Shown: positions 37,921 to 45,706 of the stretch, one piece after another
How positions within the stretch are numbered: the first letter of the stretch is position 1
Layout of the letters: each line of letters opens with the position of its first letter
NCBI GenBank assembly: GCA_016703545.1
Contig: JADJBX010000010.1
Location: 11,174-75,173, forward strand
Source: Candidatus Amarobacillus elongatus
Lineage (GTDB): Bacteria; Chloroflexota; Dehalococcoidia; Tepidiformales; Tepidiformaceae
Direction: 5' to 3'
Length of the DNA: 64,000 nt
The notes under the pieces: generated by a model
Seen by the model: only the letters and a program-made list of their open reading frames with translations
Told to the model about the DNA's origin: nothing
The model's database searches: none
Program-made: the position numbers and the translations under genes

Positions 37921-37952
37921 GCCGGCCGCGATAGAGATTGTGAAGGCGGGAA

Positions 37953-38954
37953 TCAGACGCGAAGCGGCGTCGCCACGGCACGGAAATAATCCCGACGGAG
38001 GTTGGCGAGCACGTGGTCACCGAGGTTGGCCGCGGTTCGCACCTGCTCATAGGGGAGGAAGTAACACCTCTGCGGCAGCCCGAGGCGCTCGAACGCTGGC
38101 CGATTCAACTCCGCGCGCCACCTTGGCAAACGGCTGGCGTCCGCCACAACGAAGAGATCGACGGGAAGGTCGGGAATGAGCGCCACGAGATCGGCCATGC
38201 GGAGAAGCCCGGAGAAGATGGCGGTTGAGTGCTCGACCTCGAACGCGGCGACGACACGCGAGCCCCCCAGCCAAAGCACATCAATGCTCTCCACACCCCG
38301 CCCACCCAGCCCGCCGAACACCGCGGGCAGCCGGGGCACGAAGGCGGTTGGGGCGGGAGCACCCGCCTGGCGCAGGACACGCCCGCGATCGCCCGGGGGC
38401 ACCCAGACTCCGAGGCCCATATGCGCGCCGAACGCGGCGAGCAGCGCCTGCATCTCGTAGTGCTCGTCGCTCCGGGACTCGATCTGCTCCGCCCTGGCCT
38501 CCGGGGCCTCGACGGCGTTGACGCCGTCGTCAGCCGCAAGCAGCGCTCGCCACAGCGTCTCCCCATCGGATTCACGCATCAGCCGGGGCGACCCCTGAAA
38601 GTGAGGAGGCACCGTCGCTCGGTCCGCAGCGGCCGGGTAGATGGACAACCTCGACTCGAACGCCGTCAACGGAATACCCATACCCAGCGGGAACGCGACC
38701 CGGGGTTCGACGTTCATGCGAATAGGCCAGTCCGTGGTTCCCCAAATCGGGGAATCCGACCGGTACAAGGACGAGGTCACTTCCAGAGCGCCAACAAACT
38801 CGAACTGCCGTCGCACGTAGCAGAGCAATCGATCACCGGGTGCGACCGCGAGCGCTTTTCGCTCCATGGCCGAACTAAACGCAGTGACCTGGCGATTGCC
38901 CGACAGGAACGCGGACCACGTCTCCTTCGTGAATACGTCCGAGAAGTACTGCAT
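37953..38954 (-). CDS. EVE-type domain fused to PD-(D/E)XK-like nuclease domain
   Basis: A 333-residue protein. Residues 1-125 look EVE/PUA-like (TWSAFLSGN, APGDRLLCYVRRQFEFVGALEVTSS). Residues 160-310 look like a restriction-endonuclease fold: Glu in EMQALLAAFG, Asp225 in SIDVLWL, and Glu239-Val-Glu241 followed by HSTAIFSGLLRMADL, a string I associate with restriction-type PD-(D/E)XK domains. The usual Lys of ExK is Glu here. A reader of modified bases joined to a nuclease would make a modification-dependent restriction factor; this is inference. TAAGAT stands 8 nt before the ATG. The gene lies inside the direct-repeat island. Confidence 0.65.
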   Translation of the reverse strand: MQYFSDVFTKETWSAFLSGNRQVTAFSSAMERKALAVAPGDRLLCYVRRQFEFVGALEVTSSLYRSDSPIWGTTDWPIRMNVEPRVAFPLGMGIPLTAFESRLSIYPAAADRATVPPHFQGSPRLMRESDGETLWRALLAADDGVNAVEAPEARAEQIESRSDEHYEMQALLAAFGAHMGLGVWVPPGDRGRVLRQAGAPAPTAFVPRLPAVFGGLGGRGVESIDVLWLGGSRVVAAFEVEHSTAIFSGLLRMADLVALIPDLPVDLFVVADASRLPRWRAELNRPAFERLGLPQRCYFLPYEQVRTAANLGDHVLANLRRDYFRAVATPLRV

Positions 38955-38962
38955 TCGCGAGC

Positions 38963-38968
38963 ATCTTA
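38963..38968 (-). promoter_or_regulatory. -10-like TAAGAT of the EVE/nuclease-like gene
   Basis: TAAGAT on the minus strand, 8 nt before the ATG at 38954. Confidence 0.5.
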
Positions 38969-39007
38969 ACAGTCAGATCGCCGCAGCTGGACGTCCCGCC
39001 TCCGGTA

Positions 39008-39044
39008 CCCCCCGCCGCGGGCGGGCGGCGGTGGGTATACTCGC
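39008..39044. repeat. Right 37-bp direct repeat of accessory island
   Basis: One mismatch to 37385-37421. It ends in GGTGGGTATACTCGC, whose TATACT serves the gene at 39048. Confidence 0.85.
39036..39041 (+). promoter_or_regulatory. -10-like TATACT of the 39048 gene
   Basis: TATACT lies 6 nt before the ATG at 39048 and is part of the right direct repeat. Confidence 0.55.
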
Positions 39045-39047
39045 GCC

Positions 39048-39248
39048 ATGTGGAGCTTCCTGCGGCGCCAGTTGAACTACTTCCTCATCGGCTTCGTGCT
39101 CACCTTTGTCGTCTATCTCTTCATCCGCTTCGATTCCGACAAGGTGATCCTCGGGGTGGTCCTGGGCATCGGTGGCGGGCTGGTGCTCTCGGGCGCGCTC
39201 TTCATGCTCGAACGCCGCTTCCCGGATGCGGTGCCGCCGGAGGAGTAG
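39048..39248 (+). CDS. Small two-helix membrane protein, 66 aa
   Basis: Two membrane segments (YFLIGFVLTFVVYLFI, and VILGVVLGIGGGLVLSGALFML) are joined by a short charged loop, with an acidic end (PPEE). It has no recognised family. The start is fixed by the TATACT 6 nt upstream; the transcript should be leaderless. It converges with the gene at 39271. Confidence 0.7.
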   Translation: MWSFLRRQLNYFLIGFVLTFVVYLFIRFDSDKVILGVVLGIGGGLVLSGALFMLERRFPDAVPPEE

Positions 39249-39270
39249 CCGACGCTCGCCCCGGCGCCCG

Positions 39271-39834
39271 TCAGGGGAGCGGTTCGACCGCCGCGGTGCG
39301 TACGAGCACGCTGTCCGGGACGCCGCTGAGGCCGGTTTCGATGCGCACCGGCACCCCCATCTCGCCGTAGCTGACGACGATGTAGCGCAGCCCCATGGTG
39401 CCCGGCACGCCCTCGACGGCGCCGCCCTCGTATGCCGCCCGGACCAGCGCGAACAGCCCTTCGACCGTGAGGACGGCGGAATCGGCGGGGCACGGCACTT
39501 CCTCGATGTTGGCGATGGTGCAGCGCCGCGAAACCTCCGCCGCGATGCCGCTGTTCACGACGGACTCGAACGCATAGACAAACGGGTACCCGCTGACGGT
39601 GTACGACAGCCGGTAGGAGCGCGGGCCGCGCGCCCCCCACTCCCGCTCGGCGGCGGCGAGGGCGGTCTCGCCGGTGGCGGCGCCGCCATCGACGGCGATG
39701 CCCGGCAGCACCAGGCGCATGAACACGGGCGAGGGCGGCGCGGGCTGTGCCAGCGCCACGGCGGGCGCCAGCAGGGCCACGGCGAGCAGGACGGTCCAGG
39801 CGCTGGTCATCGCGATTCTCATGGCATCGAGCAT
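39271..39834 (-). CDS. Exported hypothetical protein (DUF6174-like)
   Basis: About 187 residues with a signal peptide (MTSAWTVLLAVALLAPAVALAQP, cleavage at ALA). The mature part includes RSYRLSYTVSGYPFVY and LRYIVVSYGEMGVPVRIET, a pattern like DUF6174, in which a YRxxY strand is followed by a later V-x-G-x-P hairpin. Function unknown. ATG 39834 or 39822 are equally good starts; the longer frame to 39909 crosses a large inverted repeat. Confidence 0.65.
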   Translation of the reverse strand: MLDAMRIAMTSAWTVLLAVALLAPAVALAQPAPPSPVFMRLVLPGIAVDGGAATGETALAAAEREWGARGPRSYRLSYTVSGYPFVYAFESVVNSGIAAEVSRRCTIANIEEVPCPADSAVLTVEGLFALVRAAYEGGAVEGVPGTMGLRYIVVSYGEMGVPVRIETGLSGVPDSVLVRTAAVEPLP

Positions 39835-39882
39835 GGCACGCGGCGTGCCCGGCGGGTGACCCCTGTCACCGGTCTGCGATGC

Positions 39883-39948
39883 GCGCTCCTTCCGAGGCGA
39901 GGGTTTCAACGGGCGGGATGGGAATTCCCTCGCGCCCGGAAGGAGCGC
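39883..39948. other. 66-nt inverted repeat (candidate structured RNA or hairpin)
   Basis: GCGCTCCTTCCG at 39883-39894 is the perfect reverse complement of 39937-39948. Inside it, GCGAGGG pairs with CCCTCGC, so the stem is 12 bp plus 7 bp around an asymmetric region. It lies in the 270-bp gap upstream of the exported hypothetical gene. No T-run follows on either strand. Confidence 0.6.
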
Positions 39949-40104
39949 ACGCGTACCTCTTCCCTAACGCCACCCGCGGCCACCCGGTTCCGCCGGTAAA
40001 GAACTCGCCTCGAAAGGGCGAAGGGGACCCCCGGGCACGCCCGCCCGGACTTCGTCACAGACGGAACACCGTGGCGAGGGCGCGCCAGGCTGGCGAGGAG
40101 CGGA

Positions 40105-40452
40105 CTACCCGTAGCGGCGGATTTCGAAGCCCATGCGGTCGGCGTTGCGCAGGAACCAATCGCCGACGGCCTCTTCCGGGGTGCGGCCGGACCCCGCGCG
40201 GGCGGACTCGTCGTCCTCGGCCATCCAGGAGCCGTGCGAGCCGCGCACCCGCACGATCGGCCAGCGCCCGCCGACGATGCGGTAGCCGCTGCCGAACTCG
40301 GGGCGGGGCGGGCGGCCGAAGGAGTGCGTGGTCGAGGGGTCGCGCCGCGTCGTGGGGCCCACGTCGGATTGCGCGTCCTGTTGGCGGGCGTCGTAGCGGG
40401 TGCCTTCGAGGGCACCCTGCCAGCCGTGGAACCCCGGCCCGCGATACTTCAC
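40105..40452 (-). CDS. Hypothetical protein, 115 aa
   Basis: I do not recognise the family. The protein is soluble, with FGSGYRIVGGRWPIVRVRGSHGSWMAED in the middle and TPEEAVGDWFLRNADRMGFEI at the end. GTG 40452 overlaps the stop of the preceding redoxin-like gene in GTGA, so it is translated by coupling and is likely a functional partner. Confidence 0.65.
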   Translation of the reverse strand: MKYRGPGFHGWQGALEGTRYDARQQDAQSDVGPTTRRDPSTTHSFGRPPRPEFGSGYRIVGGRWPIVRVRGSHGSWMAEDDESARAGSGRTPEEAVGDWFLRNADRMGFEIRRYG

Positions 40453-40943
40453 CGCGTGCCCCCCGTGGCGGTGCGCGCGGCACGCGCGCTGGCGGGCGCC
40501 GAGGGCGGGAACGAAAGCCATTCGACCATGGGCGCGGGCTGCAGCGTGGTGGTGATGAGGCGGGCGAAGAGCGCCTGCCACGCCTTCCGCGAGAACCCCG
40601 TCCAGGCATCCAGCCGCTCGCGCGCGGGCCCGGCGAGGAAGACCGCGGGGAGCTCGCCGAGGGCGAACGCATCGGCGGCGGCGCCCGTGGGGTCGTGGAG
40701 GAGCGTGACGTGCGGCCCGGGGCGCTCTCCCACAGCGCCGGGGCCGCCGCCCTCCTGGACCACGACGATATCCATGGACTCGCCGAAGGTGGCCGCGGCG
40801 GCCGTCAGCAGGCGCAGGGTCGCGCTGGTGGCGGGCGTCTCATCGGACACGAAGGCGAGGAGCGTGTGTCGGCCGCGGAAGAGGGGGGTGGGGGTGCCGT
40901 GCTCGTCATTCAGGAGGAACGATGGCAGCGACAACGAAGGCAT
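40449..40943 (-). CDS. Redoxin-like thioredoxin-fold protein without cysteines
   Basis: A 164-residue protein with an AhpC/TSA-redoxin pattern: LPSFLLNDEHGTPTPLFRGRHTLLAFVSDETPATSATLRLL, then a HVTLLHDPTGAAADAFALGELPAVFLAG strand-helix-strand. The position of the active Cys (after LLAF) holds Thr/Ser, and there is no Cys in the protein, so it cannot be a thiol peroxidase. TATGCT stands 6 nt before ATG 40943, which selects this start over the longer frame. The next gene overlaps its stop. Confidence 0.7.
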   Translation of the reverse strand: MPSLSLPSFLLNDEHGTPTPLFRGRHTLLAFVSDETPATSATLRLLTAAAATFGESMDIVVVQEGGGPGAVGERPGPHVTLLHDPTGAAADAFALGELPAVFLAGPARERLDAWTGFSRKAWQALFARLITTTLQPAPMVEWLSFPPSAPASARAARTATGGTR

Positions 40944-40949
40944 GGCGGC

Positions 40950-40955
40950 AGCATA
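40950..40955 (-). promoter_or_regulatory. -10-like TATGCT of the redoxin-like gene
   Basis: TATGCT on the minus strand, 6 nt before the ATG at 40943. Confidence 0.5.
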
Positions 40956-41124
40956 CGCCCTGATCGGCAAGAAATGCAGCAATGGGTGATCGATATAGGC
41001 CAATTGATACATCCCGCCCGGGACAGCGCGCGAGAGGCGGGCCCGCCTGACCGGCCATTAACCGGGGAACGGCAGAATGGGCTAAATTACAACGAGTTTC
41101 CTTTCTTTCGAACGAGGCGGCGAC

Positions 41125-41337
41125 GTGGCACAGTGCAACGCGGTTCGATCCGATGGATCCCGGTGCCGGGGACATGCCCATAAGCGGTACGAAGGCACCC
41201 CCGCGGGCGGCCTGTGCAGCCTCCATCACCACTACCTCAATACGGACCGCCCCGTGAAGCTGGTCGACGGCCGCGTGCTCGACCCCTTCCCTTCGGACCC
41301 GGACCGCCCGGGGTCGCGGAGCTGGCATTCGACCTAG
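41125..41337 (+). CDS. Small zinc-finger-like protein, 70 aa
   Basis: CNAVRSDGSRCRGHAH followed by LCSLHHHYL gives a C-C-C-H arrangement of the DUF5763-like kind, in which a C-x8-C pair and a later C-x2-H bind a metal. Function unknown; possibly nucleic-acid binding. The start is GTG 41125. It sits just upstream of rplK on the same strand with a 113-bp gap. Confidence 0.65.
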   Translation: MAQCNAVRSDGSRCRGHAHKRYEGTPAGGLCSLHHHYLNTDRPVKLVDGRVLDPFPSDPDRPGSRSWHST

Positions 41338-41450
41338 CGCCGCGCGATGCCTGATACTGGACGTTCCTGCCCTTGTGGACAGGAGACGCGGAGGCGGTCG
41401 CCCGTGCCCCGAGCACGCGCAGTCCGCCGCTAGCACGCCAGGAGACTCAG

Positions 41451-41873
41451 ATGGCAAAGAAAGTCCGGGCAGTGGTGACACTGCAGCTTCCGGCCGGCAA
41501 GGCGAACCCGGCCCCGCCCGTTGGCCCCGCGCTCGGCCAGCACGGCGTGAACATCATGGAGTTCTGCAAGGAATACAACGCCCGCACGACGCCGATGGCG
41601 GGGCAGATTATTCCGGCGCAGCTCACGATCTTCGAAGACCGTTCGTTCACGTTCATCCTCAAGACGCCCCCCGCCGCGGACATGCTGCGCAAGGCCGCCG
41701 GCGTCGATAAGGGCTCGGGCAACGTGCGCCAGAAGAAGGTCGGCACCGTCACCGTCGCCGACCTCCGGCGGATCGCCGAGACCAAGCTCCCCGACCTCAA
41801 CGCCAACACCGTCGAGGACGCCATGAAGATCGTCGAGGGCACCGCGCGCTCGATGGGCATCGAGGTCGAGTAG
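41451..41873 (+). CDS. rplK: Ribosomal protein L11
   Basis: A 140-residue L11: VVTLQLPAGKANPAPPVGPALGQHGVNIMEFCKEYN at the N-terminus (the PrmA target domain) and TVEDAMKIVEGTARSMGIEVE at the end. It binds 23S rRNA in the GTPase centre. GGAGA precedes the ATG. A likely -10 (GATACT, about 41354-41359) gives a 5' leader of about 90 nt. Unlike the usual secE-nusG-rplK-rplA-rplJ-rplL order, no secE or nusG precedes it. Confidence 0.97.
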   Translation: MAKKVRAVVTLQLPAGKANPAPPVGPALGQHGVNIMEFCKEYNARTTPMAGQIIPAQLTIFEDRSFTFILKTPPAADMLRKAAGVDKGSGNVRQKKVGTVTVADLRRIAETKLPDLNANTVEDAMKIVEGTARSMGIEVE

Positions 41874-41875
41874 CC

Positions 41876-42601
41876 ATGGCCGGTATCGCACCCTCCAAGA
41901 AGGGCAAGAAGTGGAAGGAAGCGGCCGCGAAGGTCGACCCCACGAAGCTGTACTCCCCGGACGAGGCGATCGCCCTCGCCCGTGAGATCCACCCGGCGAA
42001 GTTCGATGAGACGGTCGAACTGCATATCAAAACCGGCCTGGACCCGCGCCACGCCGAGCAGCAGATCCGCGGCAGCACGGTGCTCCCGCACGGCCTCGGC
42101 AAGGTGATGCGCGTCCTCGTCTTCACCGAAGGCGAAGCCGTTTCGGCCGCGCGCGAAGCCGGCGCCGATTTCGTCGGCAGCGACGACCTGATCAAGCAGA
42201 TCGAAGGCGGCTGGACCGACTTCGACGTAGCCATCGCCACGCGCGAAATGATGGGCAAGGTCGGCCGCCTCGGCCGCATCCTCGGCCCCCGCGGCCTCAT
42301 GCCGAACCCGCGCTCCGGCACCGTCGTCGCGGGCGAGGACATCGCCCGCACGGTCGATGAAGCGAAGCAGGGTCGTGTGGAGTTCCGCCTCGACCGCCTC
42401 GCGAACATCCACGTGCCGCTGGGCAAGGTGTCGTTCGAGGACGAGAAGCTGCGCGAGAACATGGCGACGTTCATCGAGGCGATCAACGCCGCCAAGCCGC
42501 GCGAAGCCAAGGGCCAGTACATCCGCTCTGTCACGCTGACGACGACGATGGGCCCCGGCATCCACCTGGACCTGCAGCAGGCGCTCGGGCTGAAGAACTA
42601 A
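41876..42601 (+). CDS. rplA: Ribosomal protein L1
   Basis: A 241-residue L1, 2 nt after rplK. YSPDEAIALAREIHPAKFDETVELHIK, LGPRGLMPNPRSGTV and AKGQYIRSVTLTTTMGPGIHLD are standard. L1 forms the mobile stalk of the 50S subunit and in many bacteria represses its own operon by binding the leader mRNA. A strong hairpin terminator follows and rplJ-rplL are absent. Confidence 0.97.
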   Translation: MAGIAPSKKGKKWKEAAAKVDPTKLYSPDEAIALAREIHPAKFDETVELHIKTGLDPRHAEQQIRGSTVLPHGLGKVMRVLVFTEGEAVSAAREAGADFVGSDDLIKQIEGGWTDFDVAIATREMMGKVGRLGRILGPRGLMPNPRSGTVVAGEDIARTVDEAKQGRVEFRLDRLANIHVPLGKVSFEDEKLRENMATFIEAINAAKPREAKGQYIRSVTLTTTMGPGIHLDLQQALGLKN

Positions 42602-42626
42602 CCCTTCGCCCCGCCACAGCACAAAC

Positions 42627-42656
42627 ACGAGGGCGCCCCGGATGGGGCGCCCTCGT
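42627..42656 (+). terminator. Terminator hairpin after rplA
   Basis: A perfect 13-bp stem (ACGAGGGCGCCCC with its complement) with a GGAT loop, followed by TCGTAGTT. It separates rplKA from the convergent acyl-CoA synthetase gene and shows that transcription is meant to stop before any rplJ. Confidence 0.8.
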
Positions 42657-42682
42657 TCGTAGTTCCCACCCGCCGCCGCGGA

Positions 42683-44086
42683 TCAGGGGGCAAGCCGCCC
42701 CAGTGCCCACGCCGCGCGTTCCACGCTCGGGAACACGGCGAGACCGCGGGCGACGAGCGTGTCGCGCACCTCGTCCAGCACCTGGCGGTACTCCGGCTCG
42801 TTCGTCTCCGTCGCGCCGAGGACGACGGCCACGGGCTTCGCGCTGTTGCCGGCGATGGCCGCCAGCCGGTTGCAGGCGTGCTTCAGCCGTTCGCCGCCGT
42901 CGGGCCGGCCGAGGAACCAGTCCTCGCCCACGTTGGCAATCGCGAGGTCGTACGACGGGTCCGCGAGCATCAGCTCCAGCAGGCCGTTCGACGAGAGCCC
43001 GCTGCCCGCGAGGATGGACTGGTCCACGGGGTTGCCGACCCAGTCCGCGAGCGCGGGGGCCTTCGCGCGCACCTGTTCGCGCACGGCGTCCGGCAGGGGC
43101 ACCACGTCGAAGCCGTTCTCCTCGGCGGCGTCGGCGGATTGCACGCTGCGGCCGCCACCGCCGCCCACGATCGCGATTCGCCGCCCGGCCGCCCTGGGGA
43201 GCAGCGCCGCGGCGACCATAAGATCCAGCACCTGCTCCTGGCTGCGCGCCTCGATTGCGCCGGCCTGGCGGATGGCGGTGGACCAGAGCAGCGTCGAACC
43301 GGCGAGGGCGGCGGTGTGCGACGACGCGGATTTCGCGCCCGCCGCGGTGCGCCCGGCCTTGTGGATGATGACCGGCTTGCGCGCGGCCGCCAGCTTGAGT
43401 GCTTCGAAGAACCCGCGCCCATCCGGCACGCCCTCGACGTATGCGCCGATGACGGTCGTATCGGGGTCCCCGGCAAGGTAGGCGAGAAGGCGGGCAGGGG
43501 TGAGGTCGAGGCCGTTACCGTAGTTCGCCACCTTGCCGAAGCGCAGCCCCCGGGCGTTCCCCCGCAGCGCGACCTCGACGGCGTTGTTCCCCGATTGGCT
43601 GAGGAACGCGGCGCCGCCGGCCTCGCGCGGGAGGTCGGGCCGGAAGGCGATGCGGCCGCCGGGGTGGTAGAGCCCGAGGCCGTTCGGCCCGAGCAGGCGC
43701 ACGCCCCCCGCCTCGCAGGCGGCGAGCAGCTGGCGCTCGAGGTCCGCCGCGCCGGCATCGCCGGTTTCGCTGAAGCGTCCCGTGAACAGGTGGAGGAAGG
43801 GGACGCGCTTCTTCGCGCACTGTGCCACCAGATCCAGCACCGCCGAGTTCGGCAGGCACGAAATCACGAGGTCGACCTCGCCGGGGACATCGTCGAGGGA
43901 GCGGAAGGCGGGGTAGCCATCGACCTCCGCCGCGCTGCGGCTGATGGGGTAGACGGCGCCTTCGAAGCCGAACACCCGGAGCGAGTGCACGTAGTCGTGC
44001 CCCGGGCTATCGACGGTGGCCGAAGCGCCCGCGACGGCGACCGAGCGCGGCGAAAAAAGGCGGGTGAGGTCGGGAGGGGTGATCAC
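42683..44086 (-). CDS. ADP-forming acyl-CoA synthetase alpha-type / CoA-binding protein
   Basis: A 467-residue protein with the ADP-forming acetyl-CoA synthetase alpha layout. The CoA-binding Rossmann domain has LFSPRSVAVAGASATVDSPGHDYV and VDLVISCLPN. Two succinyl-CoA-ligase-like domains follow, with LLGPNGLGLYHP, AAFLSQSGNNAVEVA, and SSHTAALAG carrying the His that is phosphorylated in these enzymes. The ATP-grasp beta half is absent and would have to be another gene. TACAAT stands 6 nt before GTG 44086, which fixes the start. Confidence 0.85.
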   Translation of the reverse strand: MITPPDLTRLFSPRSVAVAGASATVDSPGHDYVHSLRVFGFEGAVYPISRSAAEVDGYPAFRSLDDVPGEVDLVISCLPNSAVLDLVAQCAKKRVPFLHLFTGRFSETGDAGAADLERQLLAACEAGGVRLLGPNGLGLYHPGGRIAFRPDLPREAGGAAFLSQSGNNAVEVALRGNARGLRFGKVANYGNGLDLTPARLLAYLAGDPDTTVIGAYVEGVPDGRGFFEALKLAAARKPVIIHKAGRTAAGAKSASSHTAALAGSTLLWSTAIRQAGAIEARSQEQVLDLMVAAALLPRAAGRRIAIVGGGGGRSVQSADAAEENGFDVVPLPDAVREQVRAKAPALADWVGNPVDQSILAGSGLSSNGLLELMLADPSYDLAIANVGEDWFLGRPDGGERLKHACNRLAAIAGNSAKPVAVVLGATETNEPEYRQVLDEVRDTLVARGLAVFPSVERAAWALGRLAP

Positions 44087-44092
44087 GCGGGG

Positions 44093-44098
44093 ATTGTA
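44093..44098 (-). promoter_or_regulatory. -10-like TACAAT of the acyl-CoA synthetase
   Basis: TACAAT on the minus strand, 6 nt before the GTG at 44086. Confidence 0.55.
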
Positions 44099-44102
44099 GA
44101 GA

Positions 44103-44238
44103 GAGAAAGGAGAAAAGAGAAAAGAGAAAAGCGGGGACAACCCTGGCTTGGGCGGGAGGGACTGGTGGCGCCGGCGAAGCCACTGGGAACCGGGCACTGG
44201 GAACTGGGCACTCCTTCTCTCCTTTCTCCTTTCTCTCC
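44103..44238. repeat. Heptamer repeat island 5 (GAGAAAA, CTGGGAA, CTCCTTT)
   Basis: 44103-44130 has GAGAAAG plus three GAGAAAA units. 44183-44210 has CTGGGAA/CCGGGCA/CTGGGAA/CTGGGCA. 44218-44238 has TCTCCTT, TCTCCTT, TCTCTCC, the inverse of the first array. The island fills the region between two divergent acyl-CoA genes. Confidence 0.8.
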
Positions 44239-44280
44239 TGTGCTAGCCTCGTTGCCGTCCACCCGTTTCCCGGAGGCCCA

Positions 44281-45513
44281 ATGTCCGACCCCGAAGCCGA
44301 CCTCATCGCCGCCGCCCGCGACCTCGCGCGCGGTCCCATCGCCGCCGGCGCCGCCGGGCACGACCGTGAGGGCACCTTTTCGCACGAGAACGCCCGCGCG
44401 ATGCGCGACCTGAAGCTGCCCGGCATGGGGCTCCCGGCGTCGCTCGGCGGCCTCGGCGTGAGCGCGGAGACGCAGGTCCGCGTCATCGAGGAGCTGGCGT
44501 ACGGCGACGGCTCCACGGCCGTCACCCTGAACATGCACCTCTTCGCCGTCGAGGCGCTCGCGGGGCTGCCGCCGTTCCCCCGGCGCGACGCGGTCCTGCG
44601 TGATGTCGCCGCGAACGGCTCATTCGTCTGCGGCCCCGTCTCCATCCCCACCGGTGAACTGGACAACCGCCGCAGCGGTCTGCGCGTGACCGAGGACGGC
44701 GCGGACCTCGTCATCAACGGCACGGTCGGCTTCGCGTCGAACAGCGAGGGCGCGTCATACGTCATGGCGGCGGGCACCATCGCCCGGGGCGAAGGCATCG
44801 AACCCGACCTCGTGCTCGCGCTGCCCGACATCACCGCCCCCGGCGTCACCATCCTCAAGAACTGGGACGCGATGGGGAACCGCTCGACCGCCAGCCACGA
44901 CATCGCGTTCGAGAACGTGCGCATCCCGCGGACCGAGGCGATGGTGGCGCCGATCCCGATCATCCGCGCGATCCAGCAGGCCGCTGCCGCGAACCCGGCG
45001 ATCGGCCAGCGTGGCGCGCGCGGCACCCTCGGCATCTGCGCCATCTGGCTCGGCCTCGCGCAGGCGGCGATGGACTTCACGCTGGAGTACTTGGGCAAGC
45101 GGCACGGGCTCATCGCGGGCGAATCGACCCTCTTCGGCTCGACCGGCTTCCGCAGCGCCGAGCCGTGGGCACAGGCCGGCATCGGCAACCTGGACCACTG
45201 GCTCGAAACCGGCCGGACCGTCCTCTACGACGCCGTCCGCCGCTCGACGCAGCCGTTCCCTACGGTGCACGAGTACAACCGCACGATTGTCCGCACCGTG
45301 TACCACCTGCGGCGCATGAGCGAAGAGGTCTCGGCGGGCGCGATGCGCGTCTGCGGCGCGCACGCCTACGTTCGCAGCCGCCCGCTTGAGCGCATCTTCC
45401 GCGACATGGTCGGCGGCAACGTCATGGCGTGGAAGACGGACCAGCTGCAGATGACGCTGGGTATGGGCGCGCTGGGCATCCCCATCCAGATCGGCGGCCC
45501 CGCTCCGGCCTAG
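44281..45513 (+). CDS. Acyl-CoA dehydrogenase-family flavoprotein
   Basis: A 410-residue protein with an N-terminal helical domain (LKLPGMGLPASLGGLGVSAETQVRVIEELAYGD), a beta domain (WDAMGNRSTASHDIAFENVRIP) and a C-terminal helical domain. The C-terminal segment FRDMVGGNVMAWKTDQLQMTLG lacks the Glu used as base in medium-chain dehydrogenases and matches the 'C-terminal domain 2' subgroup (DszC/monooxygenase-like relatives). Reaction and substrate are therefore open. The start follows CGGAGG. Confidence 0.87.
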   Translation: MSDPEADLIAAARDLARGPIAAGAAGHDREGTFSHENARAMRDLKLPGMGLPASLGGLGVSAETQVRVIEELAYGDGSTAVTLNMHLFAVEALAGLPPFPRRDAVLRDVAANGSFVCGPVSIPTGELDNRRSGLRVTEDGADLVINGTVGFASNSEGASYVMAAGTIARGEGIEPDLVLALPDITAPGVTILKNWDAMGNRSTASHDIAFENVRIPRTEAMVAPIPIIRAIQQAAAANPAIGQRGARGTLGICAIWLGLAQAAMDFTLEYLGKRHGLIAGESTLFGSTGFRSAEPWAQAGIGNLDHWLETGRTVLYDAVRRSTQPFPTVHEYNRTIVRTVYHLRRMSEEVSAGAMRVCGAHAYVRSRPLERIFRDMVGGNVMAWKTDQLQMTLGMGALGIPIQIGGPAPA

Positions 45514-45561
45514 CCGCCGCAGTCCCCGTCGGCCACGAAAGCGGCACACAAACCGCTCGAT

Positions 45562-45651
45562 TCGCGCGGCCGCCGCCAGTGAGGCAGGGCCGGTAAAGCC
45601 GCGCGAGTGGACAAGCGGTGAATCGGGGAAACCCTACCCTTCTCGCGCGGC
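45562..45651 (+). promoter_or_regulatory. Three copies of a 9-mer allowing two alternative hairpins
   Basis: TCGCGCGGC occurs at 45562-45570 and 45643-45651, and its reverse complement at 45598-45606. The middle copy can pair with either flank but not both, the arrangement of an attenuator. It lies in the 193-bp gap before the small ORF at 45707. High G+C makes chance occurrence plausible. Confidence 0.35.
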
Positions 45652-45706
45652 ACCTGAAGGTCGTTTCCAACCATACCGGGTAGAGAAACCTCCCGGGGCC
45701 ACCACC

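Noticed and set aside
37385..39044. Insertion sequence or transposon
   Set aside because: No transposase, integrase or terminal inverted repeats are visible, and 37-bp direct repeats are too long for a usual target-site duplication. Recombination between repeats, or an unknown mechanism, is more likely.
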